Both the position numbers and the translations under genes were made by a program. Shown here piece after piece: positions 1-5,069 of a DNA stretch of 5,069 bases; position 1 is the first letter of the stretch, and every line of letters begins with the position of its first letter. Origin of the DNA: Desulfuromonadaceae bacterium (GTDB taxonomy: Bacteria > Desulfobacterota > Desulfuromonadia > Geobacterales > Pseudopelobacteraceae); NCBI GenBank assembly GCA_028686145.1, contig JAQUCQ010000257.1:1-5069 (forward strand). The letters run 5' to 3'. Below the pieces are notes generated by a model. It did no database searches, had not been told where the DNA came from, and was given only the letters and a program-made list of their open reading frames with translations.

Positions 1-1494
1 CAGACGACGGTCTCCGCGAGCAAAAACTCCTTCCATAAACGAAAGCGGCGCATCCTGCCATTTAAATTTAAGCTTGCGCTTTTTGAGATCACAGTGGAGC
101 TGGTACTGGAGATCGGCGGTTTGCTGCATCGATATCTGGGGTTCCCACTGGAATGGCGTATGTGCCTTGGGGACAAAGGTACTGACGGCAACGTTGACAT
201 CGCCGGAAACACCGCTCCCCTTGGCCTGGTCCTTAACGTGACGCGCCAGCGTTGCGATTTGAGCAACATCGTCGGCTGTTTCGCCCGGTAATCCAATCAT
301 GAAATAGAGCTTGATCAAGCGCCAGCCGGCCTGATAAATTGCGGCCGCGCCGGAAATCAGGTTTTCCTCGGTGATCCCCTTGTTGATGACCCGCCGCATC
401 CGGTCGCTCCCGGCCTCTGGCGCCAGGGTAAAACCGGTCTTCCTCACTTTTTTAATCTCATCAATCAGCTCATCCGTTAAGCTCCCGACCCGCAGGGAAG
501 GAAGTGAAACAGCGACCCGATCTTCGGCATAGCGTGCCATAAGCTCAGTCACCAGCGGAGTAACGCAGGAATAGTCACCGGTTGAGAGCGAGAGAAGTGA
601 TATTTCATCATAGCCGGTGGCTTTGAGCGATTCGGCAATATGATTTAAAATTGTTTCGGGAGAGCGCTCTCGCAACGGTCGATACACATAACCGGCCTGA
701 CAGAAACGGCAGCCGCGCGTGCAGCCACGGGCTATTTCTACGGCAACCCGGTCATGAATAGTTTTCATAAATGGGACGACAGGAGAATCAGGAAATGAAG
801 CTGCATCAAGATCCGCCAAGAAGCGCCGGCGGACGGAGGCGTAGCCCGATTTGAGAGGCGTGATTGCCGTCAGGGTACCATCAGAAGCATACTGCGGCTC
901 AAAGAATGAGGGGATATATACACCTTCAACTTGCGACAGGCGCTCAAGCAGATGAATTTTATCCTCGCCCGCCCTTTTTGCCTCTCGAACAATACGGGCA
1001 ATTTCCAAAACAGCTTCTTCGCCATCCCCAAGCAGCACCGCGTCAAAAAAAGGAGCAAGCGGTTCCGGATTATAGGCGCAGGGGCCGCCGGCAATGACCA
1101 ACGGGAAAGGCTCCACCCGATTGCTCGCCAGAAGCGGGATTCCGCCCAAACGGAGCATGTTGAGAATATTCGAATAGGAAAGTTCATACTGCAGGGTAAA
1201 ACCGATAATATCGCACTCCGCCAGAGCCGTGCCGCTTTCAAGTGTTGCCAATGGAACAGCGGCGGCACGCATCTGCGCTTCCATATCCGGCCAGGGGGCA
1301 AAGACACGTTCTGCCGCAATCCCTTCAACTTCATTCAGAATGTGATACAAGATTCGCAATCCCAGATGACTCATGCCGACTTCATACACATCCGGAAACG
1401 CAAGGGCAAAGCGCAGATCAGCAGCGTCCTTGCGAATGGAGCCCATTTCACCACCCATATAGCGGGCAGGTTTTTCGACGGAGAGAAGATTCAT
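1..1494 (-). CDS. B12-binding-domain radical SAM protein, TIGR03960-like (C-terminus beyond window)
   Basis: Only the first 498 residues are present; the frame is open through the left edge. The ATG at 1494-1492 is chosen because an in-frame TGA lies three codons upstream and because the protein then opens MNLLSVEKPARYMGGE, as this family usually does; no clear Shine-Dalgarno sequence precedes it. Residues about 28-190 resemble a cobalamin-binding Rossmann-like domain, with DVYEVG at 35-40, GGPCAYNPEP at 136-145 and GDGEE at 156-160. The radical SAM core follows: CxxxCxxC with C258, C262 and C265 to hold the 4Fe-4S cluster, STGDYS near 304-309, APEAGSDRMR near 358-367 and MIGLPGE at 399-405. 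Family knowledge: such enzymes cleave S-adenosylmethionine reductively, and some relatives are fused or adjacent to a DUF2344 (TIGR03936) protein or to RNase E/G. The substrate is not known to me. The gene diverges from htpX. Family membership is secure, function is open. Confidence 0.93.
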   Translation of the reverse strand, partial: MNLLSVEKPARYMGGEMGSIRKDAADLRFALAFPDVYEVGMSHLGLRILYHILNEVEGIAAERVFAPWPDMEAQMRAAAVPLATLESGTALAECDIIGFTLQYELSYSNILNMLRLGGIPLLASNRVEPFPLVIAGGPCAYNPEPLAPFFDAVLLGDGEEAVLEIARIVREAKRAGEDKIHLLERLSQVEGVYIPSFFEPQYASDGTLTAITPLKSGYASVRRRFLADLDAASFPDSPVVPFMKTIHDRVAVEIARGCTRGCRFCQAGYVYRPLRERSPETILNHIAESLKATGYDEISLLSLSTGDYSCVTPLVTELMARYAEDRVAVSLPSLRVGSLTDELIDEIKKVRKTGFTLAPEAGSDRMRRVINKGITEENLISGAAAIYQAGWRLIKLYFMIGLPGETADDVAQIATLARHVKDQAKGSGVSGDVNVAVSTFVPKAHTPFQWEPQISMQQTADLQYQLHCDLKKRKLKFKWQDAPLSFMEGVFARGDRRL

Positions 1495-1535
1495 TAATAA
1501 AATTCAGTTCTTGTGCGATATTTAGAAAGTCTGGA

Positions 1536-1564
1536 AATATAACAAATCGACTGGGTCTATGCAA
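1536..1564 (-). promoter_or_regulatory. Candidate sigma70-type promoter for the radical SAM gene
   Basis: Read on the minus strand, TTGCAT (1564-1559) and TATATT (1541-1536) are separated by 17 bases. The -10 matches TATAAT at five of six positions; the -35 keeps only the TTG of TTGACA. Transcription would start near 1529 and give a leader of about 35 bases. Spacing and orientation fit the gene start at 1494, but this is pattern matching only. Confidence 0.4.
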
Positions 1565-1585
1565 GGGAAATAGCCTTTTTTACAG

Positions 1586-1600
1586 CTTCCGCAGCCGAAG
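1586..1600. repeat. Imperfect 15-bp palindrome midway between the divergent promoters
   Basis: CTTCCGCAGCCGAAG pairs with its own reverse complement except for one mismatched pair (C1590/C1596) around a central A. It lies roughly between the two candidate -35 boxes (1559-1564 and 1614-1619). A run of six T at 1576-1581 precedes it on the plus strand, which is the wrong side for a plus-strand terminator, and on the minus strand the hairpin would be followed by A rather than T. A shared regulator site is possible; chance is also possible. Confidence 0.3.
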
Positions 1601-1613
1601 ACATCACCCGCAC

Positions 1614-1642
1614 TTGCACTTTTTACTCATGATGCTTATCAT
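1614..1642 (+). promoter_or_regulatory. Candidate sigma70-type promoter for htpX
   Basis: TTGCAC (1614-1619) and TATCAT (1637-1642) are 17 bases apart. The -10 matches the consensus at five of six positions, the -35 only in its TTG. The start site would fall near 1649, giving a leader of about 49 bases before the htpX ATG. In several bacteria htpX responds to heat or envelope stress; I see no sigma32-like CCCCAT element here, so stress control, if present, would need another factor. The -10 is embedded in the palindrome at 1628-1643. Confidence 0.42.
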
Positions 1643-1643
1643 G
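1628..1643. promoter_or_regulatory. Perfect inverted repeat over the htpX -10 box (possible operator)
   Basis: CATGAT (1628-1633) and ATCATG (1638-1643) are exact reverse complements around GCTT. The right arm covers the candidate -10 box TATCAT, so a dimeric protein bound here would compete with RNA polymerase. The site also holds ATGATG, but reading from those codons would add a poorly supported extension to HtpX. The symmetry is seen directly; the operator role is inferred. Confidence 0.35.
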
Positions 1644-1651
1644 GTTCGTAA

Positions 1652-1667
1652 ATCAGTATTCGCTGAT
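1652..1667 (+). repeat. Small inverted repeat in the htpX leader
   Basis: ATCAG (1652-1656) and CTGAT (1663-1667) can form a five-base-pair stem with a six-base loop. If transcription starts near 1649, this hairpin would sit at the very 5' end of the mRNA, where such stems can stabilise a transcript. The stem is short and could be chance. Confidence 0.22.
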
Positions 1668-1687
1668 AAATTAATTGATGCACTCAT

Positions 1688-1691
1688 GAGG
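1688..1691 (+). promoter_or_regulatory. Ribosome binding site of htpX
   Basis: GAGG, extended to TGAGGA, ends six bases before the ATG at 1698. It decides the start: the frame stays open far upstream to an ATG at 1242, but that stretch runs antisense to the radical SAM gene and then through the control region. The nearer in-frame ATG at 1686 overlaps this site itself. Confidence 0.7.
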
Positions 1692-1697
1692 ATAGCA

Positions 1698-2552
1698 ATG
1701 AATACCCTTAAGACAGCTGTGTTAATGGCACTTTTGACGATGCTTCTCGTGCTTATAGGAGGTGTCGTTGGCGGCAGAGGAGGTATGACAATAGCCTTTT
1801 TGCTGGCCGGCGGGATGAATTTCTTTTCCTACTGGTTCTCTGACAAGATCGTGCTCCGCATGTATCGTGCCCAGCCGATAGAAGAACAGGATAATCCGCG
1901 CTTCTACAGTATTGTCAGGCGATTGGCCTCGCGAGCCGGATTGCCGATGCCGAAAGTATATATTATTCAGGATGATAGTCCGAACGCCTTTGCAACCGGG
2001 CGCAATCCGGAGCATGCCGCGGTCGCAGCCACAACCGGCATAATGCGCCTGCTGAATGATGAAGAGCTGACCGGCGTCATGGCCCATGAACTGGGGCACG
2101 TCAAAAATCGGGATATCCTGATCTCCACGCTGGCCGCTACCTTTGCCGGAGCAATCACCTATCTGGCCCACATGGCTCAGTGGGGGGCCATTTTCGGTGC
2201 CGGCCGAAGCGATGATGATGAGGGTGGCGGCATATTCGGCATGCTTTTCATGGCAATTCTGGCGCCGATTGCCGCCATGCTGGTTCAAATGGCTATTTCC
2301 CGCTCACGGGAATTCGGCGCCGATGCTGCAGGGGCACACATCAGCGGCAATCCGCTTTCTCTTGCCAGAGCACTGCAAAAGCTTGAGCTGGGAAGTCAGC
2401 AGATCCCGCTTGACGCCAATTCCGCGACTGCACACATGTTCATCGTCAATCCATTGACCGGCGGCGGAATGATGTCGCTCTTCTCCACTCATCCCCCTAT
2501 TCAGGAACGTGTGCACCGCCTGGAAGACATATCGAGGACTCATGATTATTAG
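1698..2552 (+). CDS. htpX: Zinc metalloprotease HtpX (M48 family, inner membrane)
   Basis: The 284-residue product has the usual HtpX length. HtpX is a membrane-bound endopeptidase with its active site in the cytoplasm; with FtsH it degrades misfolded membrane proteins. The zinc site is visible as H130-E-L-G-H134 in MAHELGHVKNRD, with the third ligand E205 in SREFGAD. Hydrophobic segments lie near residues 7-26, 30-48, 142-162 and 178-200, the four-segment layout of the family. The second carries the characteristic NFFSYWFSDK, followed by VLRMYRAQP. The loop between segments three and four is short and acidic (SDDDEGGG, 171-178). The C-terminal STHPPIQERV (263-272) is also typical. The start follows TGAGGA. 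The 3' end overlaps rsmB by 11 bases, so the two are probably co-transcribed. All key residues are intact. Confidence 0.97.
   Translation: MNTLKTAVLMALLTMLLVLIGGVVGGRGGMTIAFLLAGGMNFFSYWFSDKIVLRMYRAQPIEEQDNPRFYSIVRRLASRAGLPMPKVYIIQDDSPNAFATGRNPEHAAVAATTGIMRLLNDEELTGVMAHELGHVKNRDILISTLAATFAGAITYLAHMAQWGAIFGAGRSDDDEGGGIFGMLFMAILAPIAAMLVQMAISRSREFGADAAGAHISGNPLSLARALQKLELGSQQIPLDANSATAHMFIVNPLTGGGMMSLFSTHPPIQERVHRLEDISRTHDY
2534..2538 (+). promoter_or_regulatory. Ribosome binding site of rsmB, inside the htpX coding region
   Basis: GAGGA lies just before the ATG at 2542, with three bases between, a rather tight spacing. It sits within the last codons of htpX, so ribosomes finishing htpX would pass over it. 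It favours the ATG at 2542 over the in-frame ATG at 2509, which would create a 44-base overlap and add eleven residues with no family likeness. Confidence 0.6.
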
Positions 2553-3915
2553 ACGCGCTCCAACAGGCCCCTCTACTGCCAATCCCCGTCAAGCGGCCTG
2601 TGAAACCCTGCTGCGCATCAGGAAAGAGGGTGGGTTTGCCGATCGCCTGATCGACAACGAACTTTCCAAAGGCATACTAACCGGGCCTGACCGGGGACTA
2701 TATGCCGAACTGGTGTTTGGCGTCCTGCGTCGACAGGGGACTCTGGACCATATTCTCCAGCAGTTGCTTGAAAAGCCGATGGTTGAGCTTGATCCACAGG
2801 CGCTGGTTATCCTGCGCATTGGGCTGTACCAACTGACCTGCCTCGACCGTATCCCCGAATCGGCAGCAGTTAACGAATCAGTCAATCTGGCAAAATTGAT
2901 CACGCCGGGCACCAGCGGCCTGATCAATGCTGTCTTGAGAAACTTCCTTAGGCGCCGCGACACGATTACGTTCCCGGACATCACCACAAATCCGGCAGCA
3001 GCAATAGCAGCTATCCATTCCCAGCCGGAATGGTTGGCAGAGCAGTGGCTTGAACAACTTGGAGTAAATGAGGCCCGGCAACTGGCAGAGGCTTCGTCAC
3101 AACAACCACCGGTCACACTGAGAGTCAACACGCTTCGCTCTACTCGCGACCAATTGCTGCAGGAATTTGACACGCAGGGTATTGAAGCAACGCCCTGCCG
3201 CTTTTCACCCGACGGCATTACGCTTACGGGACGCCACATCATCAGCGCTCTTCCCGGTTTTGATGCCGGCCTGTTCGCGGTACAGGATGAAGCATCGCAA
3301 CTGGCCGGACGACTGCTGGGGCCCGAGCCGGGAGAACGCATCTGGGACGCATGCTGCGCTCCCGGCGGCAAAAGCGGCCACATCGCTCAGTTGATGGATG
3401 ATACTGGCGAATTAATCGCTACCGACATCTCCCGTTCCAAATTAACACTAGTCCAGGACAACGTCCGGCGCCTCGGGATCAACTCCGTGACAACAGCTGT
3501 TGCCGACCTGCATCAACCCGACACATTTCCTGATGGAACTTTTGACCGCATTCTGCTTGACGCACCCTGTTCGGGGCTGGGAGTTATCCGGCGCAATCCG
3601 GAAGCAAAATGGCGTCTCTTCTCCGGTGACGTCACCCGTCTTGCCGCTGTCCAGAAGACCCTGTTGAAAAACGCCGCTGCCAAACTGAAACCGGGCGGAA
3701 CACTGCTGTATTCAACCTGCTCAACCTCAGAGGCGGAAAATGAACTGGTAGTGGAGGATTTCCTTTTGCACCACCCCGGGTTTGTGCTAGAAGACCTGAA
3801 TGACCTCTTTCCCACCTGGAAGGAACTGTTTGCGTTTTACGGCATGTTCAGGGTCTGGCCACACCGTCATGGTATGGATGGCTTCTTCGCCGCACGCATC
3901 AGACGAATATCATAA
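2542..3915 (+). CDS. rsmB: 16S rRNA (cytosine(967)-C5)-methyltransferase RsmB (Sun/Fmu)
   Basis: This 457-residue protein (E. coli RsmB has 429) methylates C967 of 16S rRNA at carbon 5 using S-adenosylmethionine. Residues about 15-145 form the NusB-like RNA-binding domain (ACETLLRI near 19-26, AELVFGVLRRQGTLD at 55-69). A linker and the Rossmann-fold methylase domain follow. SAM-binding motif I is DACCAPGGKSGH (269-280), and D295 in ATDIS probably binds the ribose. Motif IV is DAPCSGLG with C343, and motif VI is YSTCSTSEAEN with C393. In this family the motif VI cysteine is the nucleophile and the motif IV cysteine assists product release; both are present. The C-terminus WPHRHGMDGFFAARI (439-453) is typical. 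The gene overlaps htpX by 11 bases and precedes rpe by 22, pointing to one operon. The NusB-like domain separates it from RsmF-type relatives. Confidence 0.96.
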   Translation: MIIRRAPTGPSTANPRQAACETLLRIRKEGGFADRLIDNELSKGILTGPDRGLYAELVFGVLRRQGTLDHILQQLLEKPMVELDPQALVILRIGLYQLTCLDRIPESAAVNESVNLAKLITPGTSGLINAVLRNFLRRRDTITFPDITTNPAAAIAAIHSQPEWLAEQWLEQLGVNEARQLAEASSQQPPVTLRVNTLRSTRDQLLQEFDTQGIEATPCRFSPDGITLTGRHIISALPGFDAGLFAVQDEASQLAGRLLGPEPGERIWDACCAPGGKSGHIAQLMDDTGELIATDISRSKLTLVQDNVRRLGINSVTTAVADLHQPDTFPDGTFDRILLDAPCSGLGVIRRNPEAKWRLFSGDVTRLAAVQKTLLKNAAAKLKPGGTLLYSTCSTSEAENELVVEDFLLHHPGFVLEDLNDLFPTWKELFAFYGMFRVWPHRHGMDGFFAARIRRIS

Positions 3916-3941
3916 TGTCAAATCTGGGAGTTCCCGCATGA
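3915..3941 (+). other. Eight-codon reading frame bridging rsmB and rpe
   Basis: An ATG at 3915-3917 shares its A with the rsmB stop (TAATG), encodes MSNLGVPA, and ends in a TGA at 3939-3941 that overlaps the rpe start as ATGA. A ribosome ending rsmB could therefore restart, translate eight codons and stop on the rpe initiation codon. No strong Shine-Dalgarno sequence precedes the small frame. It may be a coupling device or an accident in a 22-base gap; no conservation data are available to decide. Confidence 0.2.
3926..3930 (+). promoter_or_regulatory. Ribosome binding site of rpe
   Basis: GGGAG lies seven bases before the ATG at 3938, a normal spacing. It selects this start over the in-frame ATG at 3800, which lies deep inside rsmB and would add 46 residues foreign to the family. 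Confidence 0.7.
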
Positions 3942-4603
3942 AAAAAATTGCTCCATCTATACTGTCTGCCGACTTTTCTCGTCTTGGTGATGAAATACGG
4001 GCCGTCGAGGCGGCTGGTGCCGACTACATTCATATAGACGTCATGGATGGTCATTTTGTCCCCAATATAACGATCGGTCCATTGATTGTTGAAGCCGCCC
4101 GAAAAGTGACATCACTGCCACTTGATGTGCATCTGATGATTGAGAATCCTGATCGCTATATTCAGGATTTTGCTGCGGCAGGCGCCGATATCATCGTAGT
4201 CCATGCTGAAGCGACACATCATTTGCATCGCAGCATACAACTGGTCAAATCTTGCGGAAAACGCGCCGGCGTTTCTCTCAACCCGGCGACTCCGTTGAAT
4301 GTTCTCGACTACATTATCGATGACCTGGATCTGGTATTGCTGATGACTGTTAATCCCGGTTTTGGCGGCCAAAGCTTCATTGATGCCTGCCTCCCCAAAA
4401 TCCACTCATTACGGGCACTTTTGGACCGCCGCGGCTCAGAGGCTGAGCTGGAAGTTGATGGAGGAGTCAAACCATCAAACATAGCCCTGATCTCCCATGC
4501 GGGGGCTGATGTCTTCGTCGCCGGTAGCGCCGTCTTCGGTGCCTCTGATTATACGGCAACAATTACGGAGATGAAGCGCCTGGCACAAGAACCGTTGCTG
4601 TAA
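3938..4603 (+). CDS. rpe: Ribulose-phosphate 3-epimerase
   Basis: The 221-residue product, of normal family length, interconverts D-ribulose 5-phosphate and D-xylulose 5-phosphate in the non-oxidative pentose phosphate pathway (and in the Calvin cycle where present), in the cytoplasm. It is a single TIM barrel. It opens with MKKIAPSILSADF, standard for Rpe. The metal site is H32 and D34 in HIDVMDGHFVPN, H65 in DVHLMIENP and D174 in EVDGGV; D34 and D174 are also the expected acid/base pair. The flexible active-site loop MTVNPGFGGQ lies at 136-145, and the phosphate-binding end at VAGSAVF (194-200). All family residues are present, so the enzyme should be active. It follows rsmB by 22 bases with its own good ribosome binding site and is probably the last gene of the htpX-rsmB-rpe unit, although no terminator hairpin is seen after it. 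Confidence 0.97.
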   Translation: MKKIAPSILSADFSRLGDEIRAVEAAGADYIHIDVMDGHFVPNITIGPLIVEAARKVTSLPLDVHLMIENPDRYIQDFAAAGADIIVVHAEATHHLHRSIQLVKSCGKRAGVSLNPATPLNVLDYIIDDLDLVLLMTVNPGFGGQSFIDACLPKIHSLRALLDRRGSEAELEVDGGVKPSNIALISHAGADVFVAGSAVFGASDYTATITEMKRLAQEPLL

Positions 4604-4640
4604 TTTTATTTTTATTCCCGCAGAGATACCCGTTTTGTAA

Positions 4641-4669
4641 TTGAGTTTCGAGACGACTTGGGCTACACT
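4641..4669 (+). promoter_or_regulatory. Candidate promoter of the response regulator gene
   Basis: TTGAGT (4641-4646) and TACACT (4664-4669) are separated by exactly 17 bases, each matching the sigma70 consensus at four of six positions. The predicted start site, near 4676, is only one or two bases before the ATG at 4678. The spacing is good, the boxes are moderate. Confidence 0.4.
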
Positions 4670-4677
4670 TCCACGCT

Positions 4678-5069
4678 ATGTTCACCAGTGTACTGATCAT
4701 AGATGATTCGGTTACCGTTCGGGAGCGAATCATCAGAACACTTGAGTCTTTCAACCTCTTCTCCCGCTATTACGAAGCTGAAGACGGTCTGGAGGGATTC
4801 AAAAAGTTGCTCTCATCACCTGTGGATATCATCCTGTGTGATCTGGAGATGCCGCGTATTGACGGCTTTAAATTTCTGAGCATGCTTAAGGCCCGACCCG
4901 ATCTCCAGGACGTCCCTGTCATCATTCTGACCGGCATGGATGATCGGGAACGCAAGATAAAGGGGCTTGAACAGGGAGCCAGTGACTACATCACAAAACC
5001 GTTTGATCCGGAAGAACTGGTCGCCCGAGTCAAGGTCCACCTCAAGATCAAGAAGCTGCAGGACGAGCT
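4678..5069 (+). CDS. Response regulator with N-terminal receiver domain (C-terminus beyond window)
   Basis: The first 130 residues are present and the frame is open at the right edge. Residues 4-120 form a complete receiver domain: acidic pair D9/D10 in VLIIDDS, phosphate acceptor D55 in CDLEMPRIDG, T85 in ILTG, and K107 in DYITKPFDPEEL. A sensor kinase would phosphorylate D55. After the domain comes a charged helix (VKVHLKIKKLQDE, 118-130), the kind of linker that often leads to a GGDEF diguanylate cyclase or another output domain, or simply ends a single-domain protein; the window cannot tell. The ATG at 4678 is the only good start, because a TGA lies in frame at 4642-4644 and no ATG, GTG or TTG comes between. 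No Shine-Dalgarno sequence is evident, in keeping with a possible leaderless mRNA. It follows rpe by 74 bases. Confidence 0.93.
   Translation, partial: MFTSVLIIDDSVTVRERIIRTLESFNLFSRYYEAEDGLEGFKKLLSSPVDIILCDLEMPRIDGFKFLSMLKARPDLQDVPVIILTGMDDRERKIKGLEQGASDYITKPFDPEELVARVKVHLKIKKLQDE

Noticed and set aside
870..1497. Other open frames of 154-188 codons (minus 870-1334, plus 931-1497) within the radical SAM gene
   Set aside because: The radical SAM frame carries family motifs throughout; these frames have shadow-like composition and no recognisable domain.
1576..1600. Terminator formed by the T run at 1576-1581 and the palindrome at 1586-1600
   Set aside because: On the plus strand the T run precedes the hairpin, and on the minus strand the hairpin is followed by A residues; neither gives stem-then-U order.
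1613..1650. Heat-shock (sigma32) promoter for htpX
   Set aside because: CTTGCAC loosely resembles the -35 element, but no CCCCAT-like -10 follows at 12-15 bases.
1242..1697. Upstream 152-codon extension of the htpX frame beginning at an ATG at 1242
   Set aside because: It runs antisense to the radical SAM gene and across the promoter region, has no HtpX likeness, and a good ribosome binding site precedes the ATG at 1698.
1722..2288. 188-codon minus-strand frame opposite htpX
   Set aside because: It has no domain or membrane pattern, is wholly antisense to a secure gene, and has no supporting start signal.
2589..3383. 264-codon minus-strand frame opposite rsmB
   Set aside because: It is rich in Ser, Arg and Cys as expected for the complement of a coding frame, has no recognisable motif, and lies wholly within a secure rsmB.
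4604..4640. Intrinsic terminator after rpe
   Set aside because: There is a T-rich tract right after the stop codon, but no GC-rich inverted repeat precedes it, so read-through or another type of termination cannot be excluded.

Overview
The window looks like ordinary chromosomal DNA of a Gram-negative bacterium. The gene set (a B12-binding/radical SAM protein of the TIGR03960 type, the membrane protease HtpX, the rRNA methylase RsmB/Sun, ribulose-phosphate 3-epimerase, and a receiver-domain regulator) and the protein wording recall Desulfuromonadales/Geobacter-like deltaproteobacteria. That placement is an inference from memory of the families, not a search result. Base composition looks moderate and even throughout, with no sign of recent transfer, no mobile element, no CRISPR array and no RNA gene that I can recognise.

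Layout: positions 1-1494 on the minus strand hold the N-terminal 498 residues of the radical SAM protein, whose 3' end lies beyond the left edge. Positions 1495-1697 form a divergent control region with a plausible sigma70-type promoter facing each way, an imperfect palindrome roughly midway, a perfect palindrome lying over the rightward -10 box, and a small hairpin in the htpX leader. Positions 1698-4603 are a compact plus-strand cluster: htpX (1698-2552), rsmB (2542-3915, overlapping htpX by 11 bases) and rpe (3938-4603, 22 bases after rsmB). After a 74-base gap without a visible terminator, a response regulator starts at 4678 and runs off the right edge. Its own promoter is placed so close to the ATG that its mRNA may be leaderless.

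Functionally the cluster joins inner-membrane protein quality control (HtpX), 16S rRNA m5C967 methylation (RsmB) and the pentose phosphate/Calvin step between ribulose-5-phosphate and xylulose-5-phosphate (Rpe). No pathway links the three products; the overlap and short gap suggest shared transcription and translational coupling rather than a joint biochemical function. The response regulator is probably a separate unit.

I found no convincing new multi-gene system. The points most worth a second look are the control region between the radical SAM gene and htpX, the unsolved role of the radical SAM protein, the possibly leaderless regulator, and an eight-codon reading frame that exactly bridges rsmB and rpe.
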